From contig NZ_NIHD01000001.1 of NCBI RefSeq assembly GCF_002806975.1, forward strand, positions 310,001-374,000: DNA of 64,000 nucleotides, read 5' to 3'. Under the pieces are notes generated by a model. That model saw nothing but the letters and a program-made list of their open reading frames with translations, was not told where the DNA came from and did no database searches. The translations under genes and the position numbers were made by a program. Numbering within the stretch: position 1 is the stretch's first letter; each line of letters begins with the position of its first letter. Of the stretch, positions 44,003 to 52,012 are shown in pieces. This DNA comes from Marinobacter aromaticivorans. Its GTDB lineage: Bacteria; Pseudomonadota; Gammaproteobacteria; Pseudomonadales; Oleiphilaceae.

Positions 44003-45328
44003 ATGATCGTGTCCAGCCAGATTTCCTTTCTTCAGGGAAGCTCCCGCCAGGAAACGGCTTTCAGCCAGAGCCAGCTCCGGGTTAACGGGCAGTCGCTGCC
44101 TGGTGTTCGTCCGGAAGGTCAGGATGGTGGCACCCAGCTAACGATATCCCGGGATGCGGCTTATCGTTACAGCAACCAGGAACGACTTGGATACACAAGT
44201 TCCGGCACCGTCAGTGGTGGCGATCGGAATTCGGTATATACCAGTGCCGAACTGGCGGAGAAAACCACCGGGCTGTTTCTGCGTGGCCAGCAGGCCCTTA
44301 GCGTAGGTCGGGCTGCACTGGCAGGCGAATCTGGCACTCAGGCGAAAGGCAATATGGCCATTGAGGCAAGTCGCTACATGTTCTATTCCGAGAGCGAAAC
44401 CCGTTCCTTCGCCTCTACCGGCAGCATTGCACTGGACAATGGCGAAACCATTGATTTCACCCTGTCGCTGCGCCAATCCCAATCCAGAACTTACGAATAC
44501 TCCGAAAGCCTGCGCATTGAAGAACGCCCGATGACCGACCCCTTGGTCATCAATTTTGGCAGCACGACCGCCCGGCTCACCGACACTCTGTTCGAGTTCG
44601 ATCTGAATGGAAACGGCGAAACCGGTCAGTTCGCTACCTTGGGCAGCGGCAGTGGCTATCTGGTGTTTGACCGCAACGGCAACGGTAAGGTGGATGACGG
44701 CACCGAACTGTTTGGCCCCGCAAGTGGTTCCGGCTTCGGCGAACTGGCCAGGTTTGATAACGACGGCAACCAATGGATCGATGCCAACGACGACGTGTTT
44801 TCAGCGCTTTCCGTGTGGGTACAGACCGCCGATGGATCCCAGGCCTTGAAGTCGCTTGAGGAGGTGGGTGTTCAGGCTTTGTATGTAGGCAGCACAGAAG
44901 ACAGCTTCACCCTGACCAGTCGTCAGGGCATTCCCCTGGGGCAAATTCAGGCGTCAGGCATCTACCTGACGACAGACGGTGAAGTTCGCACACTCGAAGA
45001 ACTCACCCTGGCTGAGCAGAAGACTGCGGAAGTCCCCCCGGCAGAACAGCGTCTCAACCGTCCGGCTGGTGATGGGGGCGGGCAGAGCGGCAACGTTGGC
45101 GGATTGCTGGGTGCGCGTATAGAGGTCATTCGTGGTGCATTGGAAAAGCTCAATGAGATCCGGGAAAAGCAAAAGGCGTTTATTGAAGAGACCAGAGATC
45201 TCGGCAAATCAGACTCGCCCCTGGATGAATACATGCGCATTATTGACCGGCTACGTCTTGAGCTACTGAACAGCCAGGATGAAAAAAAGCAGGCGGCCAG
45301 CCGGTACCTGGAGTTTGCCGCGTCTTGA
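44003..45328 (+). CDS. Acidic protein with EF-hand-like calcium loops, unknown
   Basis: A 441-residue protein without a signal peptide. Three Asp/Asn/Gly-rich loops resemble EF-hand or dockerin calcium loops: from residue 200 (DLNGNGETG), 223 (DRNGNGKVDDG) and 252 (DNDGNQWIDANDD). The N-terminal 100 residues are Ser/Gln-rich (SSQISFLQGSSRQETAFS), and the C-terminal third has a charged coiled coil (ALEKLNEIREKQKAFIEE). I recall similar hypothetical proteins in motile marine gammaproteobacteria. The candidate FliA promoter upstream fits a surface or motility role, but this is inference. Confidence 0.7.
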   Translation: MIVSSQISFLQGSSRQETAFSQSQLRVNGQSLPGVRPEGQDGGTQLTISRDAAYRYSNQERLGYTSSGTVSGGDRNSVYTSAELAEKTTGLFLRGQQALSVGRAALAGESGTQAKGNMAIEASRYMFYSESETRSFASTGSIALDNGETIDFTLSLRQSQSRTYEYSESLRIEERPMTDPLVINFGSTTARLTDTLFEFDLNGNGETGQFATLGSGSGYLVFDRNGNGKVDDGTELFGPASGSGFGELARFDNDGNQWIDANDDVFSALSVWVQTADGSQALKSLEEVGVQALYVGSTEDSFTLTSRQGIPLGQIQASGIYLTTDGEVRTLEELTLAEQKTAEVPPAEQRLNRPAGDGGGQSGNVGGLLGARIEVIRGALEKLNEIREKQKAFIEETRDLGKSDSPLDEYMRIIDRLRLELLNSQDEKKQAASRYLEFAAS

Positions 45329-45352
45329 GGCCCTGAGTATACCTGCGAGCCA

Positions 45353-45461
45353 GGGCGGGGTGGGCAAGTATTCCCAAAAATGTGCGGAGCCAGGGAGGGC
45401 GGAGCCAAGCATACAAGGACGTATTCACAGCGGTTTTTGGGAATACTTGCCCACCCCGCCC
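45353..45461. repeat. Palindromic element C (long arms, conserved 63-bp core)
   Basis: The left arm 45353-45380 and right arm 45434-45461 are perfect 28-bp complements (including A5 and T5); the outer part reads GGGCGGGGTGGGCAAGTA. The 63-bp core 45376-45438 differs from element B's core at 5 positions, among them ATGGATG changed to AGGGAGG. The element lies between the Ca-loop protein gene and dodecin. Confidence 0.92.
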
Positions 45462-45556
45462 GTCTAGGCGCTCAAGACTAAATTACCGTAATTTGCCGGG
45501 CACCGGCTTCTCTCCTAGGCTTTTGGTGAAACCCACCGAGCACAAGGAACTTTGGT

Positions 45557-45772
45557 ATGTCCGATAACCACGTGTACAAAAAGGTCGAGATTGTAGGTTC
45601 GTCTGAAACAAGCATTGAGGGTGCGATTGAAAATGCCCTCGCCGAATCGGCCAAGAGCATCCGCAATATGGAATGGTTCGAGGTGACGGAAACCCGGGGG
45701 CACATTGTGAATGGCAAGGTTGGCCATTATCAGGTGTCCCTGAAAATAGGTTTCCGTATCAAAGACAACTGA
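45557..45772 (+). CDS. Dodecin
   Basis: A 71-residue flavin-binding protein that forms a dodecamer shell. The sequence SDNHVYKKVEIVGSSETS begins a standard dodecin; the flavin-stacking Trp is in NMEWFEVTETRG, and VGHYQVSLKIGFRI closes the beta-sheet. It probably buffers free FMN or riboflavin. Start ATG lies after AAGGAAC. It stands alone. Confidence 0.95.
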   Translation: MSDNHVYKKVEIVGSSETSIEGAIENALAESAKSIRNMEWFEVTETRGHIVNGKVGHYQVSLKIGFRIKDN

Positions 45773-45811
45773 CCGGAATATGGAGCCGGACGGGGCCCGC
45801 AGGCTGGCCTC

Positions 45812-47008
45812 TCAGGCTCCGTTGTTTTGCCGGAATGGAAGCACTGTTTTGGCGTCTTCAAAGTAACTCATCACCTGTTCCGCCTCCTCCCGGGTAAAGG
45901 CATCAATAGCGTCATGAAATCCCGGGTGGGCGATCCCGTGCCATGAATGGGTGAGCACCGGCTCGAATCCCCGCACCAGCTTGTGCTCGCCCTGGGCACC
46001 CGCATCGAACGTTTGAAGGCCCAGTTCGATGGCCAGCTCAATGCCCTGGTAGTAACAGGTCTCAAAGTGCAGGTGGTTGTACTCCTCAAGGCAGCCCCAG
46101 TAACGACCGTAGAGAGTATTTCGCCCGCTCAGGAACAGGGCGCCGGCAATCATTTCCCCTTCCTTTACCGACATGATCAGGTGCAGATGTTCGGGCATGG
46201 TCTGCCGAATCTGCTGGAAGAACTGACGGGTCAGGTAAGGCCGTTGCCCGCGTTTCAGATAAGTGGCTTGATAGAACACATAAAAAGCCGCCAGAACGTG
46301 GTCGGGAACGTCGGCGCCATCGAACCGGATGAAGGTGATGCCCTGCCCGGCGACCTGGCGACGCTCTTTACGGATGGATTTCCGCTTGCGGGACGTAAGT
46401 TCACCCAGAAAGTCGTCGAAACATTCGTAGCCACGATTGTGCCAGTGGAACTGGCAGCCAAGGCGGTGCAGCTGCTCATCATGTCGGAGCAGTTGCTGAT
46501 CCTCTGCACCGGGAAACAGCAGGTGCCATGAGTGAGCGCCAAGGCGCGCGATCACCTGGTCCAGAAGATCGTGAAGTCCTTTGGCGTCCAGCTCATCACG
46601 CAGTTGCGGATCCAGCAGTAATCTCGGCCCCTGGGACGGTGTGAAAGGAATGGCAATCAGAAGTTTCGGGTAATAGGGCTGGCCATAGCGCCGATAAGCC
46701 TCGGCCCACGCAAAGTCGAACACGTATTCGCCACGGGAGTGATTTTTCAGGAAAGCGGGGATAATGCCGGTTATCTGGCCGTGCTGACGGATCACCAGAT
46801 GGCTGGGTTGCCAACCGGTGGTGGCGCTGGTGCAGCCGGTTTGCTCCAGGGCCTGGAAAAACTCGTATCGCAGAAAAGGGTTGCCGGTGTCCGCTAGCCG
46901 CTGCCAGTCGGATCGGGCAATGTTGTTAACCGAATAACACACAGTGACCCGGCAGTCTGCCGGGCCATGAGTCATCTCCAGGGGCTTGTGAAAGCGGGGT
47001 TCGGACAT
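45812..47008 (-). CDS. Peptidoglycan-biosynthesis-type GNAT-like protein (COG3146)
   Basis: A 398-residue soluble protein. It contains WQPSHLVIRQHGQITGIIPAFLK, then FDFAWAEAYRRYGQPYYPKL and RKRKSIRKERRQV, followed by GALFLSGRNTLYGRYWG and DAGAQGEHKLVRGFEPVLTHSWH. These are the conserved blocks of COG3146, proteins annotated as GNAT or FemAB-like. The exact reaction is not established. It has a weak ribosome-binding site at 47008; an internal Met 11 residues further in is possible. Confidence 0.82.
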   Translation of the reverse strand: MSEPRFHKPLEMTHGPADCRVTVCYSVNNIARSDWQRLADTGNPFLRYEFFQALEQTGCTSATTGWQPSHLVIRQHGQITGIIPAFLKNHSRGEYVFDFAWAEAYRRYGQPYYPKLLIAIPFTPSQGPRLLLDPQLRDELDAKGLHDLLDQVIARLGAHSWHLLFPGAEDQQLLRHDEQLHRLGCQFHWHNRGYECFDDFLGELTSRKRKSIRKERRQVAGQGITFIRFDGADVPDHVLAAFYVFYQATYLKRGQRPYLTRQFFQQIRQTMPEHLHLIMSVKEGEMIAGALFLSGRNTLYGRYWGCLEEYNHLHFETCYYQGIELAIELGLQTFDAGAQGEHKLVRGFEPVLTHSWHGIAHPGFHDAIDAFTREEAEQVMSYFEDAKTVLPFRQNNGA

Positions 47009-47035
47009 GGTAGCCGTGCGATCACGCCAGCAGGA

Positions 47036-47470
47036 TTATTGCTGTCTCTGCTGTCTGCGCTCCTGCATTTCTACCTGCCTGTCTATCAGGCGCTGTTGCC
47101 TTTCAATCGCCCTTTCTCTTACGAATTCATCCCACACCTTGCGTTGCTCGCTGGTCAGGTTCATGCGATTGGCGACGTCTTCGTAGCGCTCTGCCATTTC
47201 CTGCTGGAGCTCGAGTTTCTCAAGCTGTCGCTCTGCCTGGCGCTGAGACTGGCGTTCTGCCATCTGCTTGTTGGTCATTTGCTGACGTTGTTCCCGCATT
47301 AGCTGGCGTTGTTCCTGCATTTGCTGGCGTTCGTCCTGCATTTGCTGAAGCTGAGCCTCGTTATTCCGGCCTTCATTTTTCTGGCTCTGGGCCATAGTTA
47401 GCGGGCTGGATAGCAACAGGGCGGAAGCAAGAATGCTGGCGGCTACAATGGCTGGTTTACGTGAGTCCAT
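47036..47470 (-). CDS. Gln-rich periplasmic Spy/CpxP-like protein
   Basis: A 144-residue protein with a signal peptide (AASILASALLLSSPLTMA). The mature part is an extreme Q/E/R/M-rich coiled coil (QLQQMQDERQQMQEQRQL and later). It ends with MNLTSEQRKVWDEFVRER, the LTxxQ-type motif of CpxP/Spy chaperones. A periplasmic stress-protein role is inferred. A second relative lies 289 bp upstream, and both are beside cpxRA. Confidence 0.75.
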   Translation of the reverse strand: MDSRKPAIVAASILASALLLSSPLTMAQSQKNEGRNNEAQLQQMQDERQQMQEQRQLMREQRQQMTNKQMAERQSQRQAERQLEKLELQQEMAERYEDVANRMNLTSEQRKVWDEFVRERAIERQQRLIDRQVEMQERRQQRQQ

Positions 47471-47759
47471 GATAATACCTCTAATAAGTCCGTTTGTGGT
47501 GAAACCACGTTTCGAGCGCAGTTTCGTAATTTGGTGCCATCATCTTTCCGGCTACAAACACAAAGTGAACGGCAGTCTGTGGCGAGTGAAGGTATTGCAA
47601 AGGCGGCATGCAATGCCGGATGCCGTCGTTGGCAACATTATGGGGCTATCTCCAGTATCAGTTAATGGGTGCGGGGAAACAAGGCCGGGTAATACGGATT
47701 GAAGAAGATGACGAGCCGTGCATACTTCCAGTCGTTAGTCAGAACCCGGCCAATAATCA

Positions 47760-48119
47760 TTATTTCCACTTATCGCATCGCTTTTTCATCTTTTTCTGCA
47801 TTTGTTCCATACGTTTGTCATGTTGCTGGCGCCTTTCCTCGCGAATCTCGTTCCAGATTTCGCGCTGTTCATCGTTCAGTTTCAGTCGCTCCGCCATGGC
47901 TTCATGCCTTTCGGCCATCTGCGCCCGCCGCTCTTCTCTGTTGAAAGGCCCTTTACCGTCGCGCATGTTGTCGCACATTTCTGTCATATCGCGCTGATTA
48001 CCGCGCGGTCCCTCGCCGTAGTTCCCAAAAGAGTCAGCTGCCATCAGGGCAGGGCTGGCTGCGAACAGGGCGGAAGCCAGAAGGCCGGCGGTGAGAATGG
48101 ATGATTTATGTTTGCTCAT
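47760..48119 (-). CDS. Spy/CpxP-like periplasmic protein
   Basis: A 119-residue protein from the ATG at 48119, with GAGGAAA upstream; a longer frame to 48236 is not used. A signal peptide (LTAGLLASALFAASPALMA) is followed by a helical, basic-acidic segment with REERRAQMAERHEAMAERLKLNDEQREIWNEIREERR, within residues 60-97, matching the LTxxQ repeat of CpxP. It is divergent from cpxR, across the CpxR-box array. It probably senses and binds misfolded periplasmic proteins and inhibits CpxA. Confidence 0.82.
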   Translation of the reverse strand: MSKHKSSILTAGLLASALFAASPALMAADSFGNYGEGPRGNQRDMTEMCDNMRDGKGPFNREERRAQMAERHEAMAERLKLNDEQREIWNEIREERRQQHDKRMEQMQKKMKKRCDKWK

Positions 48120-48200
48120 GGTATTTCCTCTTTCAGTGACGGTGTTGTCTGGCTGTTTGTGCCAGAAGCATGATTCACCGCTATGGTAGCTGGCGTCCTG

Positions 48201-48237
48201 GTAAACGAGCGTCAAGGGTATGTAAAGGTTCTGCAAA
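48201..48237. promoter_or_regulatory. Array of CpxR-box half-sites
   Basis: Four half-sites on the plus strand: GTAAA (48201), GTCAA (48211), GTAAA (48222), GCAAA (48233), spaced 10, 11 and 11 bases. The E. coli CpxR box is GTAAA-N5-GTAAA. They lie between the Spy/CpxP-like gene and cpxR, 36-84 bp from the two starts, a position suited to autoregulated divergent promoters. Confidence 0.75.
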
Positions 48238-48320
48238 GGAATGCAGGCCCGGCTCAGCAGGTTCCGGGGCCCGTGTTAGACTTCGGGCATCGATTGAGTC
48301 AATCCGGGTTGAGACTAACC

Positions 48321-49007
48321 ATGCAGAACAGAGTCCTTCTGATAGAAGATGATGACGAGCTCCGTGAGCTGCTGGCGCGCTACTTGAGTGGCCAGGGATT
48401 TACGGTGCGGGAAGCGGCTAACGGCAAAGATGGCCTGGCACTGGCGCTCGGGCAGCATTGCGATATTGTTGTGCTGGATATCATGCTGCCTGATATCAAC
48501 GGCCTTGAGGTGTTGCGTGAACTGCGCTCGGCGACGCATCTGCCCGTGGTGTTGCTGACCGCCCGGGGTGATGAAACAGATCGCATTGTGGGGCTTGAAG
48601 TCGGTGCGGATGACTACATTCCCAAACCCTGTAACCCCCGTGAACTGGCAGCGCGGCTTCAGGCCATATTGCGCCGGGTGGCGTGGGATCAGAAGGCAAC
48701 AGCGGTGGAAGCCAGGCACTATGGTGATCTGCGAATCGAGCTGGACCACCGTCGCATTTACCAGAATGACGAACCACTGGAGCTGACCGCCACCGAATAC
48801 GAGATTCTGCAGGTGCTGCTGGCCCATGCGGGCAGTGTTGTGCGAAAGGCGGATCTGATGCAGTGGGCTTTGGGTCGCCGTCTGGAAGCGTTTGATCGTA
48901 CTCTGGATATGCACATCAGTAATCTTCGCAAGAAGCTGGGCAATGAAGACCCACCCCGAATCGAAACGGTGCGTGGTCTTGGCTACAGCTATCGGGTGCC
49001 GGTATGA
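48321..49007 (+). CDS. cpxR: Response regulator, OmpR family (CpxR-like)
   Basis: A 228-residue regulator from the ATG at 48321. The receiver domain has the acidic cluster LIEDDDELREL, the phospho-acceptor Asp53 in VLDIMLP and a conserved Lys in DDYIPKPCNPREL. The C-terminal winged helix has LELTATEYEILQVLL and DMHISNLRKKLG. The neighbours (divergent Spy-like gene and downstream CpxA-like kinase overlapping by 4 bp) justify the CpxR call. It should respond to envelope stress. Confidence 0.9.
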   Translation: MQNRVLLIEDDDELRELLARYLSGQGFTVREAANGKDGLALALGQHCDIVVLDIMLPDINGLEVLRELRSATHLPVVLLTARGDETDRIVGLEVGADDYIPKPCNPRELAARLQAILRRVAWDQKATAVEARHYGDLRIELDHRRIYQNDEPLELTATEYEILQVLLAHAGSVVRKADLMQWALGRRLEAFDRTLDMHISNLRKKLGNEDPPRIETVRGLGYSYRVPV

Positions 49008-50320
49008 AGCAGCGGCTGACAGTGCCGCTTTTCTGGCGGATTTTCCTGCTGATCTGGTTGGCTATGGCGGCGGCAATCATTGTAAGCGGCCTGGCATCCG
49101 GATTCTTGCTGGATCGTGAGCGTGCCGGCATTGAGCGCCAGCTTGAGTTGCGGGATCTTGGGTTTGAGGTGGCCTCTATCCTTGATTCCCGTGGCCGCCG
49201 CGACGCTCACAGGTTCCTGAGATCACAGGGCGACGAGCTGGGGCTGCACCTGATGATAATTGGTTCCGATAATGACGAACGTTTGCCTGAGGCTATCCGT
49301 TCCCGGCTCAAATCAGGATGGTATCGGCAAAAGCCCGCCATTGTGAATGTTGGTGAAGAATACCGCCTGATTGCCTGGCCCAGAATGCACGGAGAAGGTT
49401 GGTTGGAACCTCGTGTTTTCCGGCTTATGGAGATGGGGCTGGCATTTGTTCTGATCACTTTGGCTTGCTGGCTGATTGCGCGTTTTGTATCGCGGCCCAT
49501 GCGGCATATGGAGTCCACTGCGCAGGCTATCGCCGGCGGTAATACAGAATTGCGGGTCGATAAGCGCATAGCGGCCCGACGGGACGAAGTGGGGCAGCTG
49601 GCGAGGGCATTTAACGCGATGACGGACCAGCTTTGCGCGCTTTTGGAGCGGCAAAAACATCTGCTGCGCGACATTTCCCATGATTTACGAACCCCTCTGG
49701 CGCGCCAGCGCATTGCCATCGAACTTGCCAGTGAAGGTGGTGTGGACGATGAGTTGATGGCTAGCATACTGCGCCAGAATGAACGTCTTGACATCATGAC
49801 CGGCCAGATACTGACCCTGTACCGGGTTACCGAGTTGGGAGGGGATTTTGCGCGGGAGCCTGTGCGGCCAGTGAGTCTGCTGAATCACGTTTTACGCGAT
49901 GCGGCGGATTATGCCGAACAACGGCGAGTGGACTGCAAGCTGGACTCCATGCCGGAAAGCAGTGGCGTGACTGTACTGGGGGATGCCGGCCTGTTGCAGC
50001 GGGCTTTTGATAATGTTCTTCAAAACGCCCTGGACCACACTCCGCCGGGCAAGGTGATTCATATTGCGCTTACCCTGTCTGAGGGTTGGATATGCCTGAC
50101 GATTGAAGACGAAGGGCCGGGCGTTGCCGATGAAATTCTTGAACACCTTTTTGAGCCGTTCTTCCGCGCCGACCAGTCGCGGGGAGGAGAAGGCTGGGGC
50201 CTGGGGCTGGCGATTGCCAGGGACATCATTCTGGCCCACGATGGCGAAATCACCGCAGCCAACAGTGAGCGGGGTGGGTTGCAGATTCTGGTTCGGTTAC
50301 CGGTATTTGCTGTCGATTAA
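49004..50320 (+). CDS. cpxA: Sensor histidine kinase (CpxA-like)
   Basis: A 438-residue membrane kinase starting inside the cpxR stop. Two N-terminal membrane helices flank a short periplasmic loop; then a HAMP domain, the phosphorylated His in RDISHDLRTPLARQR, and the ATPase with NVLQNALDHTPP, EDEGPGVADEIL and GWGLGLAIARDII. The order and length fit CpxA, and the CpxP-like neighbour supports this. Start ATGA overlap gives coupled synthesis with CpxR. Confidence 0.9.
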   Translation: MKQRLTVPLFWRIFLLIWLAMAAAIIVSGLASGFLLDRERAGIERQLELRDLGFEVASILDSRGRRDAHRFLRSQGDELGLHLMIIGSDNDERLPEAIRSRLKSGWYRQKPAIVNVGEEYRLIAWPRMHGEGWLEPRVFRLMEMGLAFVLITLACWLIARFVSRPMRHMESTAQAIAGGNTELRVDKRIAARRDEVGQLARAFNAMTDQLCALLERQKHLLRDISHDLRTPLARQRIAIELASEGGVDDELMASILRQNERLDIMTGQILTLYRVTELGGDFAREPVRPVSLLNHVLRDAADYAEQRRVDCKLDSMPESSGVTVLGDAGLLQRAFDNVLQNALDHTPPGKVIHIALTLSEGWICLTIEDEGPGVADEILEHLFEPFFRADQSRGGEGWGLGLAIARDIILAHDGEITAANSERGGLQILVRLPVFAVD

Positions 50321-50339
50321 TGAGAACTGCAGGCCCTAT

Positions 50340-50945
50340 ATGAAAAAAGACTATCCGGTCCCGGCCGGTTATCTGGAGCGGGAAACGGAAGTGAAAAAAA
50401 GCCGCTTCATTGCCCGGGTTGCGCCGGTGACTACCCGGGATGAGGTAAAAGACTGGCTGGAAAAAGCGCATCAGGATCATCCCGATGCGCGCCATATCTG
50501 CTGGGCTTACCAGATCGGGCGCCCGGGCTCCGCAGCGGAAGCCGCCATGAACGATGATGGAGAGCCCTCCGGAACTGCAGGCAAGCCAATCCTCAATGTG
50601 ATCCAGCACAAGGATATGGGGGATGTGCTGGTTATGGTGATTCGCTATTTTGGCGGTATCAAACTCGGTGCGGGCGGGCTTGTAAGGGCCTATGCCGGGG
50701 CGGCAGAGAGCGTTCTTTCAGAAGTTGGGCGGGCGTTCCACAAGCCTGTGTGCGCCATGAACCTTGTCATGGGCTTTGCAGACGAGCAGCCGCTTCGACA
50801 CTGGTGTGATGTTAACGGAGCCCAGCTGGCAGCAATCACTTACGGCGCTTCAGTGGCTGCACGGGTACTTGTGCCGGACGATCAAACCGGGGCCTTCGTG
50901 GCCTTTTGCGAAGCCCATAAACTGGATTACAGTTTTGAAACCTGA
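50340..50945 (+). CDS. yigZ: YigZ/IMPACT family protein
   Basis: A 201-residue protein. The ATG at 50340 starts MKKDYPVPAGYLERETEVKK, the usual N-terminus. The central motif HICWAYQIGRPG is followed by DDGEPSGTAGKPIL and VIRYFGGIKLGAGGLVRAYAGA, the UPF0029/IMPACT signature. A ferredoxin-like C-terminal domain is expected. Its role is thought to lie in translation or stress regulation. It follows cpxA after 19 bp and may be in the same transcript. Confidence 0.92.
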   Translation: MKKDYPVPAGYLERETEVKKSRFIARVAPVTTRDEVKDWLEKAHQDHPDARHICWAYQIGRPGSAAEAAMNDDGEPSGTAGKPILNVIQHKDMGDVLVMVIRYFGGIKLGAGGLVRAYAGAAESVLSEVGRAFHKPVCAMNLVMGFADEQPLRHWCDVNGAQLAAITYGASVAARVLVPDDQTGAFVAFCEAHKLDYSFET

Positions 50946-51017
50946 ACCGCCAAATGCACATCGGGTAAGTGTCTTGTGCGTATACTGGTACAAAGTCTTT
51001 GAGACATTGAGGAGCAT

Positions 51018-51551
51018 ATGATGGCCCGTTTTCTGATTGTGGCGCTGGTGGCTCTGGCCATGGCAGGCTGTGCCAGCAACGTGGTGACAGATTACAACTC
51101 TGCCGCGGTTTTCGATAACTATTCGTCCTGGGCTTTTGCGCCCGTCAGCGATAATTCCGCCTTCGTATCGCTGGATGGAAACCGGGTCCGGAATGCGATT
51201 GAGCGGGAGTTGAATGGCAAAGCCATGAGCAAGGTAGATGCTGAAAAAGCCGACCTTCTGGTGAGTTGGCGGATTGTGGAAGAAGATCGCCTTGAACAGT
51301 CAGGGGTCGGGCTTGGACTGGGCTTCGGCACGGGCAACTTCGGCTGGGGACTGGCTGCGCCGCCACCGGTACGTGAAGTGAAAGAAGGAAAACTGGTGGT
51401 TGAGCTGGTAGACAGAAGCTCGGAACAAGTTGTGTGGCGCGCTGCCAGCCGCCGTTACCTGAACGAAGACCAGTCACCGGAAAAACGTACAAAACTGGTG
51501 AATGAAGTGGTCGCAGAAATGTTCAGCAAGTATCCTCCCGGTCGGGACTGA
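51018..51551 (+). CDS. DUF4136-family outer-membrane lipoprotein
   Basis: A 177-residue lipoprotein with signal peptide ending ALVALAMAGC (lipobox AGC). The mature part begins VTDYNSAAVFDNYSSWAFAP, and later SWRIVEEDR, LGFGTGNFGWG and VVELVDRSSEQVVWRA follow, a DUF4136 pattern. The function of the family is unknown. It stands alone; a GC-rich hairpin lies between it and the Sui1 gene. Confidence 0.85.
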   Translation: MMARFLIVALVALAMAGCASNVVTDYNSAAVFDNYSSWAFAPVSDNSAFVSLDGNRVRNAIERELNGKAMSKVDAEKADLLVSWRIVEEDRLEQSGVGLGLGFGTGNFGWGLAAPPPVREVKEGKLVVELVDRSSEQVVWRAASRRYLNEDQSPEKRTKLVNEVVAEMFSKYPPGRD

Positions 51552-51588
51552 AAAACGGCAGCTTTCATGTGTTCAGCCGAATGAACAT

Positions 51589-51613
51589 CCCCCGGTTAAC
51601 TGGAGCCCGGGGG
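51589..51613. terminator. Hairpin between the DUF4136 and Sui1 genes
   Basis: CCCCCGG pairs with CCGGGGG across an 11-base loop, 37 bp after the lipoprotein stop and 20 bp before the Sui1 start. It could end the first transcript or shape the leader of the next; no T run follows. Confidence 0.5.
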
Positions 51614-51632
51614 GTACGGATACGGAGGGTAA

Positions 51633-51989
51633 ATGGCAAAGCAATCTTCAGGTGGGCTGGTGTTTTCAACCGAACAGGGGCGCATGTGCCCTGAATGCAG
51701 GAACCCTGTTGCAGATTGCACCTGCCGCCAGGCTCAACGCCCGGAAAGCGATGGCATTGTGCGGGTGAGTCGGGAAACCAAAGGGCGCAAAGGCAAAGGC
51801 GTCACACTGATTACCGGCATCCCCATGGATGAGAAAGAGCTCAAAGCCTACGCAAAGATGCTTAAAGCCAGGTGTGGAACCGGTGGTACTGTTAAAGACG
51901 GTGTGGTTGAAATCCAGGGTGACCAGCGCGATCTGCTGGTCCCCCTGCTTGAACAGAAAGGCTGGGTGGTAAAACGCGCCGGTGGCTGA
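51633..51989 (+). CDS. yciH: Sui1/eIF1-family translation factor YciH
   Basis: A 118-residue protein after GGAGGG. A Cys-rich N-terminal segment MCPECRNPVADCTCRQ precedes the Sui1 core: VTLITGIPMDEKELKAYAK, then CGTGGTVKDGVVEIQGDQRD and VPLLEQKGWVVKRAGG. It resembles eukaryotic eIF1 and may check start-codon fidelity. Length fits YciH. The dadA-like gene lies 23 bp downstream, probably cotranscribed. Confidence 0.92.
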   Translation: MAKQSSGGLVFSTEQGRMCPECRNPVADCTCRQAQRPESDGIVRVSRETKGRKGKGVTLITGIPMDEKELKAYAKMLKARCGTGGTVKDGVVEIQGDQRDLLVPLLEQKGWVVKRAGG

Positions 51990-52012
51990 AGTTGGATCAA
52001 CAGGAGAAAAGC

